A stretch of 46,354 nucleotides of DNA from an uncultured bacterium. GTDB lineage: Bacteria > Muiribacteriota > Ozemobacteria > Ozemobacterales > Ozemobacteraceae. The position numbers and the translations under genes are program-made. Below the pieces are notes generated by a model that was not told the origin of the DNA, did not search any database, and saw only the letters and a list, made by a program, of their open reading frames with translations. The DNA lies in assembly GCA_946407375.1 (NCBI GenBank), contig CAMJNS010000009.1:1-46354 (forward strand). The letters are read 5' to 3'. Position 1 is the first letter of the stretch, and every line of letters begins with the position of its first letter. This document shows, piece after piece, positions 8,177 through 17,388 of the stretch.

Positions 8177-10948
8177 CTAATCTTTGTTTTCTTCTGCGTC
8201 TTTTATCCAAACAAAACCAGAGGGTAAAACTTCGCCAGTAATTTCCTGTAAATCGTTTTCTTCAAGTTTAACAGCTTTAAGAAGAGGTTTTATGAAGTTT
8301 TTCTTCTTAAGCTTCTTTTTAAAGACCTCTAAAATATCATTGCGAAGTTGATCTTCTATTTGAACCATTCTGTCGCCTGTTTTTCTGCCTATTTCACGCA
8401 AAGCCGTATCAAGGTAAGAACTGCCAGGAATTGCCTTTCTAAGCAATTTGGCTGCCCAATCATTGGCTACACTTGGTGGAACCATAAGACTGTCTTGAGC
8501 ATAAGCTAATTCTCTAGCTCCTAATCTTGCTAAAGTACTTAAAGACACAAAATCAACGCCATAACTCATAGGTGTATTTATAATTAAATCACCTATTTTT
8601 TTCTTTTCTTCGACACTTAGTCGTTCAAGATGCCCTAACAGTCTCCATAACTGGTTTCTTTCGTGCTGAACAATTTTTCGTAGCTTTTTATCTCGTTTTT
8701 TAGGTGGGAAAAGGATAGGCATAATAAGTTTTTCTAATGATAATTGTCGTTCTGGCGAAAGCCCCGGTGCTATGCGTTTCCACATTCCCCACCATTCTGC
8801 CCAGAATTCAACGTTGTCGTAGTCGAAGGATTCATATACCATTTTCCACATTTTATCAACGCGTTCATTATCGCCTTTTACGCCATAACCAGGTCTTAGG
8901 GTATAACCTAAAAGTCTACACCAAATAGTCATTGAGGCTTGACTTTGTCTAAATTCAGCTTCTCTTTCAATTATTACATCGAATAATTGTCTGAGCATTT
9001 CAGCATCCCAAGAATCTCTATTGCTACCGATTACTTTTTCTATTTCCTTGAAAACAGAATTGAACTCAAGTTTGCCAGCAAAAGCATTATCTAGAATTTC
9101 AGAAATGTCTTTTAATTGAGCACTTGTTAAAGGAACCTTTCGTTTTGCTGGTGCAGAATTATCGGCTTTTTTATCGCTTTCGCCCAAATCAAATCGCAGT
9201 TCTTGAGAAAAACTACCCTTTAATTCTTCGCAAAATATCTGTAAATAACCTGTTTCTCTCAGTTTTATACGAATATTTACCTGTCTTTCGCCTTTTGCCG
9301 TTTGAGCTTTTAATTTGCAAGGTGGAAGAGGCAAGTAGCGTTTGGAGTTGAATCTGATAGTTCTTCCAAACTCTTCTGCTTTTGGTGGCAATGGAGTATA
9401 GAACAGATAGAACGCGGCATCATGGCTTAAATCTATTCCAAGAGTTTTGCCTTTTAAGTCATAGTCTGTTTCTGTTTCAGAGCCTTTGGGTAAAATACAT
9501 ATGAGCTGTTCGGGAACATACTTGTCAATCGTAGAACTTGATGAATTGCCGATACCCAGATAAATAGAAACTGGGTTGCCGCTGTGAATCTTTTGCCCCA
9601 ATCCCATCCCGACGACGCCATAATATGCAGCACCAGCAGCAACAGCCAAGATTGGATGAGGATTTTCCAATACTTTTGGCTCTTCTCCACGCCATAAACC
9701 GATTACTTCGCACAATCGCTGACGCAGACAGTCGGCTTTCATTGTTCCACCATTAAACAAAATAGCATCTGGCATTACATCATTATCTTTCAAAAAAGCT
9801 GCCAAATGCTTTGTTACAGCGGCGTCTTTGGTAAATGGTAACCCTGCTTCAGATAAGCCTAAAGCTTCACTTTCATCTGGATATTCATTAGAATCAACCA
9901 ATGGGAAAAATCCGTCTATAAGTATTTGTCTTAGCTTGTTAGCCTCTATCTGAACTCTAGCGGAGCCAGATAATACACCACTTCCAGAACCTGTAATTGT
10001 AAAATCAATTTTGTTGTTGGTTTCATCTGAAAGTATTTTTTCTTTTTGTATGCGGCTTTGAGCAAGCAAAGACAACCATTGTTTGGAATTAAGTCTTTTT
10101 CCTTTATTGTTAAAAGTTGCTTCGGCATTTCTTGCTAGAGTCAAATCAAGATTATCGCCACCTATTAACAGATGAGGTCCAACGGCTAATCTTGTAAATT
10201 CTGCGTGATTACCATCTTTAACCCATTTTACGCCAATTAAGCTAAAATCTGTTGTTCCACCACCAACGTCTATAACTAACACGGTGTCAACGCCTTTTAG
10301 CTCAGAAACCATAGTTGTGGGGTTTCTTTGCAAATAGTCATAGAAAGCGGCTTGTGGTTCTTCTAATAAAGAGTAATTTTTTATGCCTGCTTTTTCTATT
10401 GCTTCTAAAGTTAGATTACGTGCGGATGGGTCAAAAGAGGCAGGAACAGTAACAATTACTTTCTGCTTTTCAAAAAGAGAATCTTCGCCTTCAATTCCTA
10501 TTTTTGCATCCCAAAGATTTTTCAGGTAGGTTAAATATTCGCAAGCAGCTTCAACAGGAGAAATTTTTTTATCGGTAATTTCACTTTGCCAAGGCAGAAT
10601 TGGAGATTGCCTTTCTGCTCTTGGATGACAAAGCCAAGATTTGCTACTATGTATATAACGCCCTGGAACTTGACTACCAAGCTCTTTTGCATAGTTCCCT
10701 ATGATTTTTCCAGGTCTTTCCATCCATTCTGGACGTTTAAGAACTCTGCTTTCTTCAACAAGATAAATGTTTGATGGTAGTGTTGGCAAATCGTCAATCA
10801 TACTGTCATTGACAAGCTGAGTTATTGGAAGATTTTTTATCTTCAAATTCTTGTCGTGTAAATCACAGTATGAAAGAGCACATTGAGTAGTGCCCAAGTC
10901 TATGCCAATAACATAGCGAATGTCTATAGCTTTATCTAATATACCCAT
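8177..10948 (-). CDS. Hsp70/DnaK-family protein with long C-terminal extension
   Basis: VIGIDLGTTQCALSY, VTVPASFDPSARNLTLEAIEKAG, LLEEPQAAFYDY, DVGGGTTDFSL; 923 aa. Confidence 0.9.
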   Translation of the reverse strand: MGILDKAIDIRYVIGIDLGTTQCALSYCDLHDKNLKIKNLPITQLVNDSMIDDLPTLPSNIYLVEESRVLKRPEWMERPGKIIGNYAKELGSQVPGRYIHSSKSWLCHPRAERQSPILPWQSEITDKKISPVEAACEYLTYLKNLWDAKIGIEGEDSLFEKQKVIVTVPASFDPSARNLTLEAIEKAGIKNYSLLEEPQAAFYDYLQRNPTTMVSELKGVDTVLVIDVGGGTTDFSLIGVKWVKDGNHAEFTRLAVGPHLLIGGDNLDLTLARNAEATFNNKGKRLNSKQWLSLLAQSRIQKEKILSDETNNKIDFTITGSGSGVLSGSARVQIEANKLRQILIDGFFPLVDSNEYPDESEALGLSEAGLPFTKDAAVTKHLAAFLKDNDVMPDAILFNGGTMKADCLRQRLCEVIGLWRGEEPKVLENPHPILAVAAGAAYYGVVGMGLGQKIHSGNPVSIYLGIGNSSSSTIDKYVPEQLICILPKGSETETDYDLKGKTLGIDLSHDAAFYLFYTPLPPKAEEFGRTIRFNSKRYLPLPPCKLKAQTAKGERQVNIRIKLRETGYLQIFCEELKGSFSQELRFDLGESDKKADNSAPAKRKVPLTSAQLKDISEILDNAFAGKLEFNSVFKEIEKVIGSNRDSWDAEMLRQLFDVIIEREAEFRQSQASMTIWCRLLGYTLRPGYGVKGDNERVDKMWKMVYESFDYDNVEFWAEWWGMWKRIAPGLSPERQLSLEKLIMPILFPPKKRDKKLRKIVQHERNQLWRLLGHLERLSVEEKKKIGDLIINTPMSYGVDFVSLSTLARLGARELAYAQDSLMVPPSVANDWAAKLLRKAIPGSSYLDTALREIGRKTGDRMVQIEDQLRNDILEVFKKKLKKKNFIKPLLKAVKLEENDLQEITGEVLPSGFVWIKDAEENKD

Positions 10949-11078
10949 CAGGCTGATTCCTCATTATATTAATAATTCGGTAACTTTATAAACCAAACAT
11001 TTCTCTAAACTCTAAATAGCTTTAAGCAAACAACTTATAGAGTACAATCTATTATATAAATAGTCAAATCTCTAGTGT

Positions 11079-13163
11079 CTAATCTTTTACTTCTAACAAC
11101 GTCTTTTCAAAATCATCAATCATTTTATTTTGATTATTAACTTTTTTGAATCGTTCAAAGGCTTCTTTGCTAAATAATTCATAATTTTCTTTATTTGAAA
11201 GCCTGTTAATTGCTTCAATGAGTTCGTTGTCTTTTTTGGGTTCAACAAGAATTCCGCTTTGGTTATTGATAATTATTTCTGGAATACCTCCGACATTTGT
11301 GGCTATACAAGGAATTCCAAGTCTCATTACTTCAAGTAGGCTTAATGGAATCCCTTCGCCTAATGATGGAAGTAAAGCTATGTCTATGTCATTATAATAT
11401 TGAGACGGGTCATTTACGAAACCGTGAAATATAACTTTGTTTTTTAAATTGTCTAGTGAATTGCAGAGCTTTTCAAGATTTTGGCGTTCTGGTCCATCTC
11501 CAAAAATATGAATTTTACCTATTTTTAAATTTGAAATATTATTTGCAATAGCTTTTATAGCCCATTCATGACCTTTGTTTGCATGAAGTTTAGCAGTAAT
11601 TGAAATATTTAATGGTTTTTCTGGGTATTTTCTTGTTCCTACAGCAGGTTTATCTATGCAATTATTAATTGTAATCAATGTTGAAGCATTTAATTTCTGG
11701 TCTAATAAATGTTGTCTAACAGCATTAGAAACGGCTATCTGTCTATCGCTGAACTGATAATATATTTTTTTATTTAAACCATGAACGTGAGAAACACATT
11801 TTATTCCTAATATTTTACCTAAAATACCAGAGAATAAACTGGCTTTATTTAAATGGGAACTAATAATGTCTGGCTTAATACTTTTCAAATCTTTAAATAG
11901 TTTTAAAGCAAACATAATTCCGCCCATATTCATTGAAGCGACAGAGCATTTAACATTCATTGAAAGTAATTCTGCATAAAGAGGGTTTCCTGCACAGGTT
12001 GCCGAAACTTGCCAACCTCTTTTTTGTAGACTTTTTATAAGATTTATAGCTAAACGTTCTCCACCACCCAATTCACAAGAGGAAATAGCAAAATGTATTT
12101 TTTTGTTTTGGGTAAGATTATTATATAATTCTATATGTTCTTTCATTGCTTTGGTCCTATTAAAGAGTTTGGCAACTCTTTCCCTCCCCTTTTCACCCAT
12201 TGTTTTTCGTTTTTCAGAATCATTAATTAATAGTTCTAAGCTTTTTGCAAGCTCTTCTGGATTATCTGGTTCGCATAAAAAACCAGTTATTTCATCTTCA
12301 ACAACTTCAGGAATTCCGCCAACTTTTGTTGAAACAACAGGTAAGCTTCTTTCCATAGCTTCACAAATATTAATTCCAAAAGCTTCTTTTCTAGAAGGTG
12401 CTGCGAAAATACTCATGTTTTCAAGATATTCAGCTTTGTTTGGAATATCGTCCACAAAAATACAGCTTTTTTCGAGTTTTAATTCTTTTGCAAGCTCTAA
12501 TAACTTTTCTTTCCCTTTTCCTCCGCCACCTATATTAATTTCAAAGTTTAGATTTCTATCCTTAAGTATTTTGGCTGCTCTTAAAAGTATGTCTATTCCT
12601 TTTATTTGGTGTAATCTTGATAAAGTTCCAACTATGATTTTTTCTTGTTTTTGAAAAGTTTTTGGTCCGTTTATTGTGGTTCCAGGATATATTACTTTAA
12701 AAGAATCAGAATTAAGTTTTTTTATAGATTCAGAATACCACTTGGCTAAATATTGACTTGGAAAAAGCATAAAATCAGAAAGAGGCTGCATCATTTTTTC
12801 TATTACATGATAAACATCACTTTCTGAACCATGAATAGTTGTAACAAGCTTTGTTTTACTATTGGAAATAAGTTTTGCAAATCTTGCCCAGGCAGTAGCT
12901 CTAAATAAATGAGTATGAACAATATCTGGATTAAATTCTTTGTATATTTTTATTAAACGATAACATGCAATAAGGTCGAAAAAGCTTTCTCCAAGAATAT
13001 CTACTTTTATTTCATTCTCTACTAATTTATTTTTTAAATTACCATCTCTGAAGGTTGCCACAATAACATCGTTATTTGTTTGTTTACAATGTTTGGCAAG
13101 GTCTATTAGCAGGGTTTGTGCACCGCCAACAGTTAATGCGTTTATAACAAAAAGAATTTTCAT
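11079..13163 (-). CDS. double GT4-family glycosyltransferase (two GT-B modules fused)
   Basis: Two GT4 repeats: GGAQTLLIDLAKH...EAFGINICEAMERSLPVVSTKVGGIPEVV and GGGERLAINLIKSL...LGEGIPLSLLEVMRLGIPCIATNVGGIPEII. Confidence 0.88.
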   Translation of the reverse strand: MKILFVINALTVGGAQTLLIDLAKHCKQTNNDVIVATFRDGNLKNKLVENEIKVDILGESFFDLIACYRLIKIYKEFNPDIVHTHLFRATAWARFAKLISNSKTKLVTTIHGSESDVYHVIEKMMQPLSDFMLFPSQYLAKWYSESIKKLNSDSFKVIYPGTTINGPKTFQKQEKIIVGTLSRLHQIKGIDILLRAAKILKDRNLNFEINIGGGGKGKEKLLELAKELKLEKSCIFVDDIPNKAEYLENMSIFAAPSRKEAFGINICEAMERSLPVVSTKVGGIPEVVEDEITGFLCEPDNPEELAKSLELLINDSEKRKTMGEKGRERVAKLFNRTKAMKEHIELYNNLTQNKKIHFAISSCELGGGERLAINLIKSLQKRGWQVSATCAGNPLYAELLSMNVKCSVASMNMGGIMFALKLFKDLKSIKPDIISSHLNKASLFSGILGKILGIKCVSHVHGLNKKIYYQFSDRQIAVSNAVRQHLLDQKLNASTLITINNCIDKPAVGTRKYPEKPLNISITAKLHANKGHEWAIKAIANNISNLKIGKIHIFGDGPERQNLEKLCNSLDNLKNKVIFHGFVNDPSQYYNDIDIALLPSLGEGIPLSLLEVMRLGIPCIATNVGGIPEIIINNQSGILVEPKKDNELIEAINRLSNKENYELFSKEAFERFKKVNNQNKMIDDFEKTLLEVKD

Positions 13164-13240
13164 TTTATATTTGGTAATTTAAGCTTTTTTTACAATAATT
13201 ATTTACATAATTATTATCTGTTATAGAAAAATTAGCAAGA

Positions 13241-13285
13241 TTTTTAACATTTTTAACATTTCTAACATTTCAAACATTTCTAAAA
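13241..13285. repeat. five tandem copies of a 9-bp unit (TTTYTAACA-like)
   Basis: tttttaaca tttttaaca tttctaaca tttcaaaca tttctaaaa in the divergent intergenic region. Confidence 0.85.
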
Positions 13286-13381
13286 TCTAAAAAGCTATTG
13301 ACCAATTATTGTTGTTTACAATATTATATTTAAACTTGTTTGAAGGAAGAAATGATTTTTATAATATTATAAGGATATAAA

Positions 13382-14998
13382 ATGAATAAAAGAGTTATTT
13401 ATACATCGGCATTGATTTTATCAGGAATTTCAGCAGCTTTTGCCGGACCTTTCACAGATGTTCCAACTAATCATTGGGCTTATGATGCCATTAATAATAT
13501 GGCAGAAAAAGGTATTATACAAGGTTTCCCGGACGGCACTTATAAAGGGAAACAGAATGTTACTCGTTATCAGTTAGCGGTAATGACAGCTAAAATGTTG
13601 GCAAATATAGAACAAAATGGAGTAAGTTCTATTGCTAAAAATGATCTTCAGAATCTCGAAAAGTTAACCGTTGAATTTGCTGATGAATTAGCTCTTCTTG
13701 GCGTAAAAGTTACAGCATTAGAAGATGATATGCAAATAGTAAAAGAAGATGTAGCTGGTTTAAAGAAAGATGTAAATTCCATAAAGGAAAATATTAAAAA
13801 TGGCGGACTTGATAAAGTAAGACTTTCTGGGGACATATTAATCAGAAATTATGGATTCGTTCACGATAGAGGCAGTATCGGAAATATTGATTTCGGTGAA
13901 GACCATCGTCACAGAACAGAAACAGGTCTCAGACTACAGTTAGACACTGATATAGATGAAAATGTTTCTGCAAGAGCAAGATGGAATCTTATTGGTAACA
14001 ATGGTTTAAATGAATGGGACGGGAACAACAAGGGCACATCTGTTGTTGAAGTTGCTTATATCAAAGTTAAAGATATGTTTAGTTTTGGTGGAGAATTCAA
14101 GTTTGGTCGTGACTGGTATCAGCATGGTCATCGTTTTGTTATGCACAACCATATAGATGCGGTTCATTATAACAAAAGATGTGGTGATGTAGATCTTGCA
14201 TTAAATCTTTTCTTTGAACGTCAAGGCAACAAAGACTATTACAATGTTTGGAACTTAAATGCAGATTATAACTATAAAGGTCACAATATGTATTTTGGCT
14301 TCTATTTTAACGAACGTGCTTATGACGAAAATGGCAATGCATATGCAGACAACAGAAAAGAAACCAGATATGAATTGGGTTCTTGGGGCAAATTAAACGA
14401 TAAACAAGATAGGTTTACTTATGATTTAGCCTTTGTTTACAGCGATGTAGAAGATGGCAATGCCGCTGGTTCTGATGCTCAAGGCTTGTTAAGCCATATT
14501 GCATTTAATTATGACAGCAAGAAACAATTTAGTGCAAAGATTGCTTATACTCGTGCTGACGATGAATCTAATGCTAATATTAGTTCGGAAAATTTAAATG
14601 ATTTCTTGTTAGCTGATCAAACAGCTTTTGAAGATTTGTATCTTGTAACAGTTGCATTAAATGGAAATGATAACCAAACCTTCAAGAATTTAAGCGATTT
14701 AAAATTGCAGGTTTGCTATACTTTGAAAAATGATGACAGACATAAATTCAGACTAGCTTATGATCATTTGGAAAACCTTTACGATGGCAAAGCAAATACT
14801 TTCAATACTGTAGCTGGTAATCCTCTAGTTGGCTTTATCAATGATTTGAAGGGCGATGTAATTACATTTGCTTATACATATCAGCTTTCAGCTCATACAA
14901 GACTTAAAATGTGCTATCAGAATTCTAAGGTTAAAGCAAACAATATGCCTGATCAAAAAGTTGATCTTTTCTTCACAGAAATTTTCAGCACATTTTAA
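13382..14998 (+). CDS. SLH-domain outer-membrane porin-like protein
   Basis: Signal peptide, FTDVPTNHWAYDAINNMAEKGIIQGFPDGTYKGKQNVTRYQLAVMTAKML (SLH), coiled coil, then beta-barrel-like region. Confidence 0.9.
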   Translation: MNKRVIYTSALILSGISAAFAGPFTDVPTNHWAYDAINNMAEKGIIQGFPDGTYKGKQNVTRYQLAVMTAKMLANIEQNGVSSIAKNDLQNLEKLTVEFADELALLGVKVTALEDDMQIVKEDVAGLKKDVNSIKENIKNGGLDKVRLSGDILIRNYGFVHDRGSIGNIDFGEDHRHRTETGLRLQLDTDIDENVSARARWNLIGNNGLNEWDGNNKGTSVVEVAYIKVKDMFSFGGEFKFGRDWYQHGHRFVMHNHIDAVHYNKRCGDVDLALNLFFERQGNKDYYNVWNLNADYNYKGHNMYFGFYFNERAYDENGNAYADNRKETRYELGSWGKLNDKQDRFTYDLAFVYSDVEDGNAAGSDAQGLLSHIAFNYDSKKQFSAKIAYTRADDESNANISSENLNDFLLADQTAFEDLYLVTVALNGNDNQTFKNLSDLKLQVCYTLKNDDRHKFRLAYDHLENLYDGKANTFNTVAGNPLVGFINDLKGDVITFAYTYQLSAHTRLKMCYQNSKVKANNMPDQKVDLFFTEIFSTF

Positions 14999-15014
14999 TC
15001 ATATAGCGAAACAG

Positions 15015-15046
15015 AAAAAAGCTTGGGATTATTCCCAAGCTTTTTT
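15015..15046 (+). terminator. intrinsic terminator after the SLH porin
   Basis: AAAAAAGCTTGGG-ATTATT-CCCAAGCTTTTTT. Confidence 0.85.
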
Positions 15047-15060
15047 GGTTTAGTTTTTTA

Positions 15061-15287
15061 TGCTCCCCAAAAGCGAAGCTGTTGGGGGAGCTGTTGAGCA
15101 TTTGCGAGACTGAAGGGGTCTTATTTATTGGTTAATTCGTAAGTATCGATTGCAATCTGTAATTCATCATTTTCTAAAACGATGCTCCCCCAAAGCGAAG
15201 CTGTTGGGGGAGCTGTTGAGCATTTGCGAGACTGAAGGGGTCTTATTTATTAGTTAATTCGTAAGTATCGATTGCAATCTGTAATTC
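15061..15287. repeat. tandem duplication (period 122 bp) containing a palindromic REP-like element plus the ackA 3' end
   Basis: 15061-15165 and 15183-15287 are near identical by eye; both contain the sequence encoding ELQIAIDTYELTNK-stop on the minus strand. Confidence 0.9.
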
Positions 15288-16451
15288 TTCGTTTGTTGGA
15301 AGAAGAATAACCTTCACCTTAGAATCTGGAGCAGAGATAACTCTTCTTTCACCGCGAACATTGTTAGCTTTATCATCAATCTTAATGCCCAAGTAGCTTA
15401 AATGTTCACAAATAATCTTTCTTGCCTGAATATCGTTTTCACCAACGCCAGCGCAGAAACATATTGCATCAACGCCGTTCATTGCAGCAACATAGGCGCC
15501 AACATATTTTACAACTCTGTAAATGAAAGCATCAAGAGCTACTTCTGCAAGGTGGTTGCCTTCTTCTTTTGCTTTGTTAATGTCTCTGAAGTCGCTGGAA
15601 ACGCCACCGCTCATACCAAGAACGCCAGACTTCTTGTTAAGAATGTTGAGCATCTGATCTGGTGTGAGTTTTTCTTTGTTCATAATGAACTGAAGAACTG
15701 CTGGGTCTACGTCACCACTTCTGGTGCCCATAATTAAACCTTCAAGAGGAGTGAGACCCATAGAAGTATCAACACACTTGCCGCCGATTGAAGCAGAAAT
15801 GCTTGCACCATTCCCTAAATGACAAACGATAACTTTTGCATTCTTGGGGTCGAGGTTAGCAAACTTGATAGCTTCGTTAGAAACGAATTTATGGCTGGTT
15901 CCGTGGAAACCGTAGCGGCGGATGCTATATTTTTCATAGTATTCATGAGGAATAGCATAGAGATAAGCTTTTTCTGGCATTGCCATACCGAAAGCAGTAT
16001 CGAAAACAGCAACATTAGGAAGCCCTGGCATAGCAGCTTCACAGGCTTCAATACCCATAAGGTTAGCTGGGTTGTGAAGAGGACCTAAATCAAAGCAGTC
16101 TCTGATGGCCTTTTTAACGTCGCCGTTAATAACGATTGAATCATAATAATACTGACCGCCATGGAGAACTCTATGACCGATAGCAGCTATTTCTTTTGTA
16201 TCTTTAATAATACCCTTTTCTGGGTCAGTCATAGCTTTCATAACCAATTCCATAGCTACTTTGTGGTTTTCAATCTTCTGGCTTACTTCGTAAACCTTGC
16301 CATTAGCCTTTTGTTCGAGATGGCCCATTTCAAGACCTATTCTTTCGACAAGACCTTTGCCAAGCTGTTCGCGTTCTGGCATTCTCATAACAGCATATTT
16401 AAGAGAAGAACTACCGCAGTTTACGATTAATATTATTTTAGAATCTGCCAT
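15243..16451 (-). CDS. ackA: acetate kinase
   Basis: IVNCGSSSLKYAVM, RYGFHGTSHKFV, CHLGNGASISA, MGLTPLEGLIMGTRSGDVDPAV. Confidence 0.98.
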   Translation of the reverse strand: MADSKIILIVNCGSSSLKYAVMRMPEREQLGKGLVERIGLEMGHLEQKANGKVYEVSQKIENHKVAMELVMKAMTDPEKGIIKDTKEIAAIGHRVLHGGQYYYDSIVINGDVKKAIRDCFDLGPLHNPANLMGIEACEAAMPGLPNVAVFDTAFGMAMPEKAYLYAIPHEYYEKYSIRRYGFHGTSHKFVSNEAIKFANLDPKNAKVIVCHLGNGASISASIGGKCVDTSMGLTPLEGLIMGTRSGDVDPAVLQFIMNKEKLTPDQMLNILNKKSGVLGMSGGVSSDFRDINKAKEEGNHLAEVALDAFIYRVVKYVGAYVAAMNGVDAICFCAGVGENDIQARKIICEHLSYLGIKIDDKANNVRGERRVISAPDSKVKVILLPTNEELQIAIDTYELTNK

Positions 16452-16586
16452 ATTTTTATTTTGGCTCCTTTTATAATGAAAAATTCTATGATAAATTATT
16501 AATTATGCAATTAAAGCATAAAAACTTATGTGTTGTCACGCTATTGTTGCTTTTAAAAGCAAAAGGTTATAATTGTTGTGATTGTT

Positions 16587-16628
16587 TAGAGGCTTACGCC
16601 TCTTGGTTTGATTGTTACAATAAAACCA
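16587..16628. other. two abutting intergenic hairpins
   Basis: AGAGGC-TTAC-GCCTCT and TTGGTTT...AAACCAA. Confidence 0.5.
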
Positions 16629-16778
16629 ATCGAACCCAACCCCCAATAAAACCATAAGACTAATCATCAGTAGCATTGACTATTAAACATAAAGTTTCAT
16701 AATTTAAGTAATGTGTTAATAACATAAAATGTTTTAGCACGTAAAACTAAATTTTTAAAGAAAAAAGAGAGTAAAGCT

Positions 16779-17276
16779 ATGAATATGTCTCCAAAAATTT
16801 TAGGCTTGAGTCGTAAAGATTTATCTTTAATCGCTTTGAACGCCAACAAGGGCAGAGAAATATATGCTGCTTTTATGAAAAAAGATTCTGGACCTGTTAC
16901 TTATGAAGGTATGGACAAAGTTTTCAAACTCTGGGCTGAAGCAAAAGAAGATCAGAATGTAACTTCCCAGGCAATGGGGCCTCTTTTCGGCATTTGGAAC
17001 GACGGCGAATCTGATGAAAAAGATGAAAATGAAGTTATGGCAAATGCATTTGGTTGTCTTTTCGGTGAAATGCTAAAGACTGAATTCACTTTTGAATGGC
17101 AGCTTATTGAAGACCAGCTCGGAACAGAAAAAGCCTTAATAGATGAAAAAACTGGCAGCGTAGTTTATCCAATTAATTCTGTCTGGAAAAGAATAGAACC
17201 CAAAGTAGATACTGAACCCTTTTTTAAACCTATGCATGATGCAATAAAGAAGCATCTAGAGTCTGTTAATATTTAG
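16779..17276 (+). CDS. DUF3806-like protein of unknown function
   Basis: GCLFGEMLKTEFTFEWQLIEDQLGTEKALIDEKTGSVVYPINSVWKRIE resembles DUF3806; assignment by eye. Confidence 0.6.
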   Translation: MNMSPKILGLSRKDLSLIALNANKGREIYAAFMKKDSGPVTYEGMDKVFKLWAEAKEDQNVTSQAMGPLFGIWNDGESDEKDENEVMANAFGCLFGEMLKTEFTFEWQLIEDQLGTEKALIDEKTGSVVYPINSVWKRIEPKVDTEPFFKPMHDAIKKHLESVNI

Positions 17277-17354
17277 ATATTTGCTAAGTTTTGCGTGAAG
17301 ATTTCAGGTAGTTATAGGTTGGAAAAAAATAATTAAAAATTTTTAAAAAAAGTA

Positions 17355-17384
17355 TTGACTTTAGAATTTGTATTATGATATATT
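17355..17384 (+). promoter_or_regulatory. sigma70-like promoter of the large ncRNA
   Basis: TTGACT (17355-17360), 18-nt spacer, TATATT (17379-17384). Confidence 0.7.
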
Positions 17385-17388
17385 AACT

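Noticed and set aside
9454-9713. ORFs antisense to or out of frame with the Hsp70, ileS, oraE and ackA genes in the ORF track
   Set aside because: They lie inside strongly supported CDSs and show no independent domain or RBS evidence.
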